Below, one piece after another: positions 8,285 through 16,558 of a stretch of 64,000 bases of DNA. Each line of letters starts with the position of its first letter. Within the stretch, counting starts at the first letter, position 1. The stretch comes from a virus. The position numbers and the translations under genes are program-made. The notes under the pieces are model-generated. The model did not search any database, was not told where the DNA came from, and saw only the letters and a list, made by a program, of their open reading frames with translations. Location: positions 29,275 through 93,274 of IMG/VR virus record IMGVR_UViG_3300028772_000011; one strand, given 5' to 3'.

Positions 8285-9649
8285 ATGAATATAAAAACGT
8301 ATTTAGATAAAACGAATACAATTGTCTATAACTCACTTGTAAACACTGGTCAAAACCCAGTATGTGAATTATATTATGGGGATGGATTCACTCGTGTATT
8401 ACTACATTTTGATACCAGTAAAATTAGCGCATTAATAGACGATAAAACATTTGCTGATACAACCAAATTAAAACACATATTAAAATTAAAAAATTGTTGG
8501 GGTTTACAAACAATTGACAGTAGAAGCGTATTTAATTCTGGTAAAGACACAGTTAAAGAAAGAACATCATCTTTTGATTTATATTTAATTAGAATACCAG
8601 AGTTATGGGATGCAGGTGTTGGTAATGAGTTTACCAAAGATGGATTTATTACAAAACAACCAAGTCTTTCGTATAATGCATCTAACTGGTTTAATTCTGG
8701 AACAGAGAAACCGTGGTATAATGGAAATGGTGTATTATCTGAAATATCATCAACTGATATAATAGCAATTCAGCATTTTGATATTGGTAATGAGGACATA
8801 GAAATTGATTTAACAGATGAAATAAATAATATTTTATCTGGAAACACAGATAATAATGGGTTTATGTTAAAATTTGTTGATCAACTCGAACAAACTACAA
8901 TGAACAAAGCACAATACGTTGGGTTTTTTACACAAAATAGTAACACATTTTTCAAACCTTTTATTGAATCGACTTATGATGATGTTATTTCAGATGATAG
9001 AAATGACTTTTATCTGGATAAGGATAATAAATTATATTTCTATTCTATCATAGGGGGTCATTTAACGAACTTAGACCAATTACCGACCTGTTCTATCAGC
9101 GAAGAAGAGAAAGTTGTTTATCAAGCCTCAAAAGGGGTTTATTACATTGAATTAAACTTATCATCACAAGCAGTCCAAGAAAATGAGATGATATATGATA
9201 TTTGGTCAAATATAATATTCAATCATATTACGTTTAATGATGTTGAACTTGACTTTGTAACTAAAACCAGTTCTAATTATTTTGATTTTGGAAATTCAAA
9301 AATAGAAACAAAAAAATATACGACTAATATATTCGGTATTAATAATGATCAAAAAGTTGATAGGGGTCAAAGAATTAAGATAGGGGTACAGGCTAGAGAA
9401 GAATTTACGATCAACAAATCGATAAATTCAAATAATATGGAAATTAGAATATACGTAAAAGAAGTTGATAAACAATTTGATGTAATCTCATGGGATAAAA
9501 TCGAAAAAGGCTCAACTGAAAATTATTATATGTTAGATACAGATAGTTTACTACCAAACAAATATTATATAGATATTAAAATGAATGTGAATAACGAAAT
9601 AAAAATACACAAGGAATTACTTGTTTTTAATATAGTTAATCAAATTTAA
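8285..9649 (+). CDS. putative tail/baseplate beta-sandwich protein, 454 aa
   Basis: The first ~220 residues look like a DNRLRE/CBM-type beta sandwich (TRVLLHFDTSKI, then long strands, IIAIQHFDIGNEDIEIDLT, GFMLKFV). The C-terminal 200 residues are further beta-rich domains. Such proteins are common as baseplate or fibre parts that bind surface glycans. It has its own terminator-promoter boundary, so it is a separate late transcript. The exact role is unknown. Confidence 0.5.
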   Translation: MNIKTYLDKTNTIVYNSLVNTGQNPVCELYYGDGFTRVLLHFDTSKISALIDDKTFADTTKLKHILKLKNCWGLQTIDSRSVFNSGKDTVKERTSSFDLYLIRIPELWDAGVGNEFTKDGFITKQPSLSYNASNWFNSGTEKPWYNGNGVLSEISSTDIIAIQHFDIGNEDIEIDLTDEINNILSGNTDNNGFMLKFVDQLEQTTMNKAQYVGFFTQNSNTFFKPFIESTYDDVISDDRNDFYLDKDNKLYFYSIIGGHLTNLDQLPTCSISEEEKVVYQASKGVYYIELNLSSQAVQENEMIYDIWSNIIFNHITFNDVELDFVTKTSSNYFDFGNSKIETKKYTTNIFGINNDQKVDRGQRIKIGVQAREEFTINKSINSNNMEIRIYVKEVDKQFDVISWDKIEKGSTENYYMLDTDSLLPNKYYIDIKMNVNNEIKIHKELLVFNIVNQI

Positions 9650-9742
9650 AAATAAATATATAAGTCACTTGTTTATTAAATAAATTAATATAATTATAAT
9701 AAAATACTTTAAAATAAAAACGACTTATTGTGAAATATTTAA

Positions 9743-9758
9743 TACTTATATTAAAATA
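9743..9758 (+). promoter_or_regulatory. late-type promoter motif before candidate sRNA
   Basis: TACTTATATTAAAATA differs by one base from the shared late motif. No gene starts nearby; a terminator lies about 75 nt downstream. Confidence 0.45.
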
Positions 9759-9764
9759 ATAGCA

Positions 9765-9866
9765 CGAGTTGCTGGAAAACATTAAATATGGAGCTTAAAC
9801 GAGCGAATAAATATTACAAAGATTGATTGAATGGGTGTACATCTAAATGTACGCCCATTTTTGTTT
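9765..9866 (+). ncRNA. candidate small RNA of about 100 nt
   Basis: The 258-nt gap between the 454-aa protein and PhoH contains a late-type promoter motif (9743-9758) and a strong terminator (9830-9866) with no sizeable gene between them. The transcript would carry small local stems (AGCA/TGCT at 9761-9773) and then the terminator hairpin. A 12-codon ORF starts at 9788, so a leader peptide cannot be excluded. No known RNA family was recognised. Confidence 0.4.
9830..9866 (+). terminator. rho-independent terminator
   Basis: 13-position stem (AATGGGTGTACAT at 9830-9842 with ATGTACGCCCATT at 9847-9859, one G-T pair), CTAA loop, then TTTTGTTTT. Confidence 0.9.
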
Positions 9867-9907
9867 TATATAAGTAGCTAATAAATAACAAATTAAATAA
9901 AAACAGT

Positions 9908-10753
9908 ATGGGTATTAGAAAAGGTAGTGCTTCAATAAATGCGGGAACGACGAAGCAAGCAAGAGGCAACACTGGTGCCGAAAAGAAAACCAGAGAAAAG
10001 AAACCGAAGATGTCGACTCAGGATATAGAGAATAAATATGGAGTTAGAAGTAAATCTTTAAATTATAAAATAAATTTCAAACCACTAACCGATACACAAG
10101 ACATATATTATCGAATGCTCAAAGAAAAACAAATTACTTTTTGTACTGGAGTTCCTGGAAGTGGAAAATCATTCGTTTGTTTGTCTGCCGCATTAAAGTT
10201 ACTTGCTGAAGATAATGAATATAAAAGAATATTAATAGTTAGCCCAACAGTAGAAGCTGGCAACATGGAACTCGGCTATTTAAAGGGATCAAAGGATGAA
10301 AAAATCGCTCCTTATTTAGAGGCCGATTTCCAAACTATTACAGATATTTTACAATTAAATGGGAATATGTCTGAAACAATTTTAAAAGACTTAATTGAAA
10401 CAAAACATATTCAAGGTGATTGCGTTAATTTTATGCGCGGAAAAACAATTAAAAATACTATTTGCATCATTACAGAAGCAGAAAATTTCAACAAACAAGA
10501 ACTGTGGTTATTACTATCGCGCGTATCACCATCTTCAAAATATTTTATTAATGGAGATAATAGACAGCAAGACAGAAAAGATATTAAAGGCAGCCAGCAA
10601 AATGGGCTAAAATTTGCTATGGATACATTAAAAAATAAAATTGATAAAATCGGGTTCTGTCACTTCACAAAAAAAGATATCGTTCGAGATCCGATAATTG
10701 AGGAGATAATGAATTTATGGTTTGAAGGTGAAAATTTAAATGATGAGTATTAA
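9908..10753 (+). CDS. PhoH-like ATPase
   Basis: 281 aa. A basic, disordered N-terminus (1-50) is followed by the PhoH/SF1-like core: Walker A GVPGSGKS (81-88), a following SPTVEAG element, and a segment where Walker B should lie. That segment reads CIITEAEN, with Thr where PhoH proteins normally have Asp (DEAQN), while the Glu and Asn are kept. It ends with an FINGDN-type sensor. PhoH ATPases are common in T4-like phages of many hosts; the role is uncertain (RNA- or DNA-linked ATPase). It ends at a bidirectional terminator. Confidence 0.85.
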   Translation: MGIRKGSASINAGTTKQARGNTGAEKKTREKKPKMSTQDIENKYGVRSKSLNYKINFKPLTDTQDIYYRMLKEKQITFCTGVPGSGKSFVCLSAALKLLAEDNEYKRILIVSPTVEAGNMELGYLKGSKDEKIAPYLEADFQTITDILQLNGNMSETILKDLIETKHIQGDCVNFMRGKTIKNTICIITEAENFNKQELWLLLSRVSPSSKYFINGDNRQQDRKDIKGSQQNGLKFAMDTLKNKIDKIGFCHFTKKDIVRDPIIEEIMNLWFEGENLNDEY

Positions 10754-10760
10754 TATAATA

Positions 10761-10791
10761 ATAAATGGGGAACTAATTATTCCCCATTTAT
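10761..10791. terminator. bidirectional terminator
   Basis: Perfect 12-bp stem (ATAAATGGGGAA at 10761-10772 with TTCCCCATTTAT at 10780-10791) between the convergent PhoH and glycosyltransferase genes, with T-rich tails on both sides. Confidence 0.9.
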
Positions 10792-10792
10792 T

Positions 10793-11575
10793 TTACAATC
10801 GAATCATATTATTTGTATAAATATCCTCATAAGAGTCTACATATCCATCACAAAACCATTTTTTTGGTGCTACTACTATTTTATCTTTATTTTTATTTAG
10901 ATAGCTACCCCACCACGAAAATGTTGAGTTAGAAATAATATTATGATTGCACATTGACATTAAATATAGTTGTTCATAATCCGCAAGATTAAAAGAATTA
11001 TCAATAAAAATTATATCATTACTTTGGGGTATGTTTTCTTTACACCACACTATATCATCCGAAAAAACCAAAACAGTTTTACCGACAAATAGCTTTAAAG
11101 AGTTTACAATATAATCCAACCCAATAAATCTATGCGTGTCTTTGTTTTTTAAATAGTCCCCCCGCCGAACGTGTAATGAAACAACTTCCTTATTATTTCT
11201 TATTTTTTTCAAAACGCAATTAAGTTTATTAACCATCTTAATAGTCGGTGAAAATAGTCCAATAATATAGTCTTTATTATTAAAGAAATATTTTTCACTT
11301 TGGAAAAAACCAATTAATTTAATATCTTTTTGATAAGTTATCTCACTAAAACTAAAATTTGGCTCTATATATTTCCAAATACAATTTATTTTACGATCAA
11401 GAACACTTGATAAAATATTGTCTTTATAAATATTTGATAAATAACCTTGCCCGCATTGCTGATGATCAGAAATATCAAAACAAGTCAAATCATTATTATC
11501 CAAAGCCAGAGATACAGCCGCTGCGATTTGAAACATTAGATTACCAATACCGCATTTTAATTCCGAGGTTACCAT
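10793..11575 (-). CDS. glycosyltransferase family 11 (fucosyltransferase-like)
   Basis: 260 aa. Carries GT11 landmarks: an N-terminal CGIGNLMFQIAAAVSLA (Gly-rich start of the GDP-sugar site), SLHVRRGDYL (the HxRRGDY motif that binds the donor phosphate) and the C-terminal ISNSTFSWWGSYL motif. Family members transfer fucose in alpha-1,2 linkage to galactose. Slightly shorter than the usual ~290 aa. Transcribed after the GT gene at 11577 with a 1-nt gap, from an early promoter at 12449-12479. The target may be host lipopolysaccharide or a virion glycan. Confidence 0.85.
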   Translation of the reverse strand: MVTSELKCGIGNLMFQIAAAVSLALDNNDLTCFDISDHQQCGQGYLSNIYKDNILSSVLDRKINCIWKYIEPNFSFSEITYQKDIKLIGFFQSEKYFFNNKDYIIGLFSPTIKMVNKLNCVLKKIRNNKEVVSLHVRRGDYLKNKDTHRFIGLDYIVNSLKLFVGKTVLVFSDDIVWCKENIPQSNDIIFIDNSFNLADYEQLYLMSMCNHNIISNSTFSWWGSYLNKNKDKIVVAPKKWFCDGYVDSYEDIYTNNMIRL

Positions 11576-11576
11576 A

Positions 11577-12338
11577 TTATTTAATTTCGTTATTTATTTT
11601 AATACAAGTTTTAATTGTTTCATTAAATAATGTTATTGTTTTTTGATCCTCAAAACTATATTGAATCCCATGGCCCAATTTTTTATTTATAGAAGATAAT
11701 CTTTCCCTATACATTTTATATCTTTCCAAGACATATTCGATTGATAGATGTTTGTAATGGAATAAGAATATCTTTTCACCATCGTAATATTTAACATACC
11801 CAACTGGATTACACGAATGAGCACCAGGAGTATAATTAATTTCACTTATTTTATTTGGATTAAAAATAATTCTTTTACCGAACGACCCATACTTAACCCC
11901 AGTAGTAATTATTTCATGTAATAACTTATTTTCTTCATATACTGGGAATTTTTCTGAATACATATCAAAAATAGTCGGAAAACATATTGTCTGTTCATTA
12001 GCCAACATATATTGAAGTTCTTCTGTGATTGAAACTGAAAATAAAGCTTCATCAAAATCGCATACAACAACAAAATCGCATTTACCAATGCTACGTTTCC
12101 AAGCATTATTTTTTAATTCTAAATATATTGAGTCGTTCAATTCGTTATTTGATTCATAAGATATAATTTCAACGTTAAATCTATTTTCCTGAGATAACAT
12201 CTGTACACTGTTATCCGTGGAATTATTATCAAGTACATAAACATTTGTTGCAAATTTAGCCCAATAATCAAGCATAAAAGGTACTAACATTTCCTCATTA
12301 TAACACAACACATAAACGTCAACTTTAACTTTATCCAT
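11577..12338 (-). CDS. glycosyltransferase, GT2_4/GT92-like
   Basis: 253 aa. Starts with VDVYVLCYNEEMLVPFMLDYW and VYVLDNNSTDNS, the two conserved segments of the 'CYNE' GT-A family. CDFVVVCDFDEAL (about 92-104) supplies the DxD metal site. A late AHSCNPVGYVKYYDGEKIFLFHYKHLS segment is typical of the same family. It is first in the two-gene early unit with the GT11 gene. Confidence 0.8.
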   Translation of the reverse strand: MDKVKVDVYVLCYNEEMLVPFMLDYWAKFATNVYVLDNNSTDNSVQMLSQENRFNVEIISYESNNELNDSIYLELKNNAWKRSIGKCDFVVVCDFDEALFSVSITEELQYMLANEQTICFPTIFDMYSEKFPVYEENKLLHEIITTGVKYGSFGKRIIFNPNKISEINYTPGAHSCNPVGYVKYYDGEKIFLFHYKHLSIEYVLERYKMYRERLSSINKKLGHGIQYSFEDQKTITLFNETIKTCIKINNEIK

Positions 12339-12448
12339 CCAATATTAATTTAATTCCAATTTATACATAAATAATCCTTTCTAAACCCAAATTTATGAAA
12401 TATTTTATATCTATCTACTTACTATTAAATATTCTAATTATGTTTCAA

Positions 12449-12479
12449 CAAATATACTAATAAAATATTAAAAAAACAA
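12449..12479 (-). promoter_or_regulatory. early promoter, TTG-N20-TATATTTG
   Basis: On the minus strand, TTG (12479-12477), 20 nt, then TATATTTG (12456-12449). Matches the Bacteroidota -33/-7 consensus and the other early promoters here. It reads into the two glycosyltransferase genes. Confidence 0.75.
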
Positions 12480-12503
12480 GTTCAAATAAATTATTTAATA
12501 AAA

Positions 12504-12537
12504 ATAAGGTGTAACCTTTTTAAAGATTACACCTTAT
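12504..12537 (-). terminator. terminator of the capsid operon
   Basis: Perfect 11-bp stem (ATAAGGTGTAA, 12504-12514, with TTACACCTTAT, 12527-12537). On the minus strand it is followed by a T-rich run, 22 nt after the capsid stop. Confidence 0.85.
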
Positions 12538-12558
12538 AAAATTATATTAAATCAACAA

Positions 12559-14364
12559 TTAACGGAATTCGTTAGTTGACCATTTTTGTAAACCATCAAC
12601 ATGAACCTGACCATAGAACTTGTTATTAACCACTTTCTTAGCGTAACGAGTCATAATGTATTTAATCGGTGCTCCACCGTTAAATGGGTTGTACATCAGT
12701 GGAGAAAGTGTTAATGGAATATATGGTGCATAAATGTAACCAGTATCCATCAAACTCTTACCGTGGTGACCAATTATAATAGAATCAGAAGGAGAATATG
12801 GGTCAACATATACTTGGTAACGGTTTTGTAACGAACCGATACGTTCAATTCCTAAATTGTATTGATCAGATTCTGCAGAAGCATCAGATACGTGGAAATA
12901 CTCCAAGTTATTGAATACGGCAGAAATTTCAGTACTTACAACTACGAAGTTAGCTGCACCTTGAAGAGTTGATTTTTGGATTTGACCAGAAATCTGGTTA
13001 ATCTTAGTAAACAATTCTTGGTTCCAGTCTTTTTGTGTATAGTTAGTTGAAAAACCAGTGATTTTTCTCCATCCGTTTACATCAAATTTCAATTGCCAAG
13101 GAGCAACAACACGAAGTTCACGAAGAATTTCACGGTCAATTTCAGCAGCAACTTGTTGAGAAAGTACAGCTGTCAATTCAGCTTCAGCATCAATGTTCTG
13201 GAAAACAGCAACATCCTGAGCCATTTCTGGTGACCAAGTAGCGCGCAATTTACGTTCTTCAACAGAAATAGTCAAAGAATCTAAAGTTACACCAACTTCA
13301 CCAATCTCAGTATCCAATTCAAGGGTGTCATAAGTAGCCCAACCAATTTTAAATGTGCTTGCATCAACAGTATTTCCAGAAGCAACTCCTGCATAACCAT
13401 CAACTAAATTACTTGCACTTGGTTTAGTTAAATCAACTTCCAAATAAATAGCACCAGTAGCATCACAAACGTTGTTACGTTCAACAATACCCTTACCATA
13501 TTTCTGAGTCATTACGCGATAAAGAACAGGTTCACCAGCAGCAAACGAAGTTGCACCAGTCAAAGTTTTTCCGTCCCCCATTACAACTTTTAAAGAAGCC
13601 AAGAAGCTTTCAGTATCCATTTCATTACCATCAGCACCAGTTAATTTACCAGCTCCGTAGCTATTAAATCCAGTTACTTTTAAAACAACGTGACGAAGAG
13701 TACCATCAGTTGCAAGAACGTTTGTAACGTTAGTTGCACCAGTTACATAATTTCCATCAACATAAGAAACAGGAGCAGCAGTACCCATTTGTAAATGTAC
13801 TTTACCCTTAGAGTTATCATACAAGAAATCATCATAGAACAAGTCATATAAAGATTTTGCATAATTAGTAGTAATACCAGAAGCATCAATCTGAACTCCA
13901 GGAACATAACCACGAACTAAATCAGCACCAGAAGCATTACGGTCACGTAAATTTGCACCCATCATACCTTTATGAGATCCAGTCAAACCACTAAGAATTC
14001 CTTGTCCATCACCTTCCCAAGTTCTTTCGGAAGTAACAGGACGTAAGAAGAATACTTTACCAATTGACATATTCATTGCCTGTACAGATACGATATCATT
14101 AGCCAGCAATTTACTGAACACACGACGTATCATAGGGAATACAACTGTTTCAAATGAACCACTATTACTAGAGTCAGTTGTTTCTTTCATTATTTGTCTA
14201 GCCGTGTTTTCAAACAGCGTCGAAATGGTTTCTTTCTTATGTCCCTCAAGACCTTCTGTAAAACCAAGCGCATCCCAACGTTTCGATACTTCTTCACGTA
14301 AACGACGTTCTTTATCCAATTCGATATTACCAACTTTACCGCTGGCCAAAAATTCTCTAATCAT
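12559..14364 (-). CDS. major capsid protein (gp23-like)
   Basis: 601 aa, longer than T4 gp23 (521). The T4 fold signature is clear: LRATWSPEMAQDVAVFQNID-type segment around 380-400, then DAEAELTAVLS and EIDREILREL. The C-terminal RYQVYVDPY, GYIYAPYIPLTL and MTRYAKK elements match gp23. The N-arm (1-60) is helical with possible gp21-type cleavage after LFE52 or MKE61. The extra length lies mostly in residues ~130-370, an Ala/Gly/Thr-rich part likely to be a surface insertion. It lies downstream of the scaffold gene and is probably read from the scaffold promoters. The codon and base mix is richer in GC than its neighbours, as expected for a very highly expressed gene. Confidence 0.95.
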   Translation of the reverse strand: MIREFLASGKVGNIELDKERRLREEVSKRWDALGFTEGLEGHKKETISTLFENTARQIMKETTDSSNSGSFETVVFPMIRRVFSKLLANDIVSVQAMNMSIGKVFFLRPVTSERTWEGDGQGILSGLTGSHKGMMGANLRDRNASGADLVRGYVPGVQIDASGITTNYAKSLYDLFYDDFLYDNSKGKVHLQMGTAAPVSYVDGNYVTGATNVTNVLATDGTLRHVVLKVTGFNSYGAGKLTGADGNEMDTESFLASLKVVMGDGKTLTGATSFAAGEPVLYRVMTQKYGKGIVERNNVCDATGAIYLEVDLTKPSASNLVDGYAGVASGNTVDASTFKIGWATYDTLELDTEIGEVGVTLDSLTISVEERKLRATWSPEMAQDVAVFQNIDAEAELTAVLSQQVAAEIDREILRELRVVAPWQLKFDVNGWRKITGFSTNYTQKDWNQELFTKINQISGQIQKSTLQGAANFVVVSTEISAVFNNLEYFHVSDASAESDQYNLGIERIGSLQNRYQVYVDPYSPSDSIIIGHHGKSLMDTGYIYAPYIPLTLSPLMYNPFNGGAPIKYIMTRYAKKVVNNKFYGQVHVDGLQKWSTNEFR

Positions 14365-14410
14365 TTTGTTATTTTTTTATTTTTTATTTTTTTTATTTTC
14401 CGATAGGTTA

Positions 14411-15712
14411 TTAATATTTATCCATTTTTCGCATTAACTCTTGCATCTTAACCATATCAGCATTTTGATATATAACTTTTTCATTGATAACCTTACTACC
14501 TTCTGCGCTAAATTGCTTATCAATTGAACTATTACTAATAACTTTTCCATTTAATTCTCTTTGAATAGTTTCGAAAAGTAAGTTACCAGCTTCAATAGAT
14601 TTAGCCTCACTTGCAAAACGATTTAAAATAACTGCTTTTTCATCTTTAGTTGTAGAATTTTCGAGAATTAACTTTACGAATTTTCCAAGACTATTATTTA
14701 GTACTGCATTTTCTTTTAATTGTCCAACAAATTGACCAAGCGCACTTTTCAATTGAACCATTTCGTTTTCAGTTGATTTCTTAAACGACTCATGTTGTTC
14801 AGTCAAGCTATTAATTTTTTTAGTGTATGCGATTTTAAGAGCTTTTACTTCTTTACTTTCACCAACTAATTGACCACCGTTTCTTTTATTAGCACCAGGA
14901 GCATTTGCAGCCCTTGTTTGCGATAAAACACCAGCACGTCTATTAACACTATATGATTGAGTTATATTTTTTTCATCAACTAATCCTTCGCCAGCGGCAT
15001 CTGGACCAACCTCAGGTTCGTTTTCTTCCGATAATTCGGTTTCATTCCCCTCATAACTATGATGCATCCCTTCGGATACAACGGGTTCATCATCTAAGTC
15101 AATTTCAATTTCTGGGTCTAAATCAGCATCAATACTAGGATCTACATCCGCACCAGCCGATGGGGTAGTATCAATCATATATTCTGCGCCAGTCTCATTG
15201 TCATTGAGTTCGATCTTTCCATCACCCAAATCTGTAATGCTTACTGAATCATTTCCATCAATGCGTTTAAACACTTTGATTAATTGACTAGTATCTGCAC
15301 CTGTAAGGTCATACTCACCATCATCCGATTTAAATTGATCAATGTCAAAATCTTCTTCTTCGCCTGATTCCAAATCTGAATCCACATCAGCGCCATCTAC
15401 ATCTACGTCAACATCTACGTCAGCGTTATCAGTTTCTGGTTCTTCTACTTCTACATTATCCAATCCGCTTTCGGTTGAATCGGTATCTTCCACACCTTCA
15501 ATATCTATATTATCACCATTCACGTCATCCGTTTCAGCATCCTTATCTGGATCTTCTTCTTCAAATGCTTCGGTCATATAATTTTTAAGTCCTTTTTTAA
15601 CAGCGTTTTCAAAAATAGTATTCACTGTATCTTCACTTGTTTCTTTTAAAAAGGTTTTCATTTTTTGTAGATCCAGAAGTGCTTCTTTCACGCTATCATT
15701 TTTTTCACTCAT
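14411..15712 (-). CDS. prohead scaffold core protein (gp22-like)
   Basis: 433 aa. A helical N-terminus (about 1-50) leads into a long acidic low-complexity part (60-250, with repeated DVDVDVDGADVD-type stretches), then helical segments (280-345, KALKIAYTKKINSLTEQHE) and a conserved C-terminus. The order protease, scaffold, capsid and the acidic helical make-up are typical of T4-like core proteins. In T4 the core is degraded by the gp21 protease. Preceded by two late-type promoter motifs. Confidence 0.8.
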   Translation of the reverse strand: MSEKNDSVKEALLDLQKMKTFLKETSEDTVNTIFENAVKKGLKNYMTEAFEEEDPDKDAETDDVNGDNIDIEGVEDTDSTESGLDNVEVEEPETDNADVDVDVDVDGADVDSDLESGEEEDFDIDQFKSDDGEYDLTGADTSQLIKVFKRIDGNDSVSITDLGDGKIELNDNETGAEYMIDTTPSAGADVDPSIDADLDPEIEIDLDDEPVVSEGMHHSYEGNETELSEENEPEVGPDAAGEGLVDEKNITQSYSVNRRAGVLSQTRAANAPGANKRNGGQLVGESKEVKALKIAYTKKINSLTEQHESFKKSTENEMVQLKSALGQFVGQLKENAVLNNSLGKFVKLILENSTTKDEKAVILNRFASEAKSIEAGNLLFETIQRELNGKVISNSSIDKQFSAEGSKVINEKVIYQNADMVKMQELMRKMDKY

Positions 15713-15735
15713 TGTAATTGATAATTAATTTAATT

Positions 15736-15751
15736 ATTTTAATATAAATAT
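15736..15751 (-). promoter_or_regulatory. late-type promoter motif (scaffold/capsid)
   Basis: On the minus strand TATTTATATTAAAAT, about 24 nt before the scaffold ATG at 15712. Part of a shared motif found before most virion genes. Confidence 0.65.
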
Positions 15752-15846
15752 ATATTATTTTGAAAAAAAACATTTATTTTTAAATTTATTTTTAATTATA
15801 TTAAGTTATTTATATAATTTCAACTATTTTAATAGTATTTTTGATT

Positions 15847-15862
15847 ATTTTAATATAAATAC
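15847..15862 (-). promoter_or_regulatory. second late-type promoter motif upstream of scaffold
   Basis: GTATTTATATTAAAAT on the minus strand, 135 nt before the scaffold start. Two tandem late promoters would suit the strongest operon. The 190-nt gap here holds nothing else but AT-rich DNA. Confidence 0.6.
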
Positions 15863-15902
15863 TTTTTATTTGTTAAAAATCAAACACTTTATTAAATTAT
15901 TT

Positions 15903-16541
15903 TTATTTATTTATTAAATTATAGTAATATTGTGTTTTTTTAATTCTATCTTCTAATCCATTTGGTATTACACTTGAATTAACATTACCTACATTTATAG
16001 CTTTTGATAATAACGTAATCGATTTTTCATCTACCCCTTTAGCATATTTCCAAAGGTTATTTGTATCAAAGAAAAATTTTGCTGATTCAAATGGATATTT
16101 TGTTGCTATTAAACTTGGATTGTTTTTTACTTCTGGGTCTTTAATGTATGTCGCAAATGCAACATGATTAATTTTTCCAGTTAATTGAATTGGGCCAACA
16201 CCTTTGTGTAGCCAACCATCACCACTTGCTTCGTTACCATTACCCATTCTATTACAATAGACGTGGTTTGCTATCTTTTCTGGCTGCCTTTGAAATTCAT
16301 TAGCAGATTGAGTTGTAAAATACTTATGGAAGGTTGATAATAATGCGGCTGCTGAATAATTCAAGTTTTCATACAGTGATATAAATGAATTACTCTCGTG
16401 ATCACATTGACCCATAAAATTAGCCAGCTCTTCATTCGACGATATTTTATTAATCTCTTTTATTTTTAATAGTGTTATTTTACCTATTATTCCATCAGCA
16501 TCTAATCCATATTTTTTTTGAAAATCTAATATCATTCCCAT
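15903..16541 (-). CDS. endolysin, GH19 chitinase/lysozyme-like
   Basis: 212 aa. A short N-terminal peptidoglycan-binding-like remnant (LDFQKKYGLDADGIIGKIT, 4-22) is followed by a GH19 catalytic domain: LANFMGQCDHESNSFISLYENLNY (catalytic Glu in HES, about residue 53), NHVYCNRMGNG, and GPIQLTGKINHVAFA. GH19 phage enzymes cleave the glycan strands of peptidoglycan at lysis. No signal peptide, so a holin would be needed. The N-terminal binding domain is shorter than usual. Confidence 0.85.
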   Translation of the reverse strand: MGMILDFQKKYGLDADGIIGKITLLKIKEINKISSNEELANFMGQCDHESNSFISLYENLNYSAAALLSTFHKYFTTQSANEFQRQPEKIANHVYCNRMGNGNEASGDGWLHKGVGPIQLTGKINHVAFATYIKDPEVKNNPSLIATKYPFESAKFFFDTNNLWKYAKGVDEKSITLLSKAINVGNVNSSVIPNGLEDRIKKTQYYYNLINK

Positions 16542-16558
16542 AACTTTCTATGTGTTTT

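Noticed and set aside
9788-9826. 12-codon ORF in the small RNA region
   Set aside because: Too short to call as a gene without further evidence; noted only as an alternative to a noncoding RNA.
15342-15581. Ser/Thr-rich plus-strand frame opposite the scaffold gene
   Set aside because: It is the mirror of the Asp-rich scaffold codons and has no independent support.
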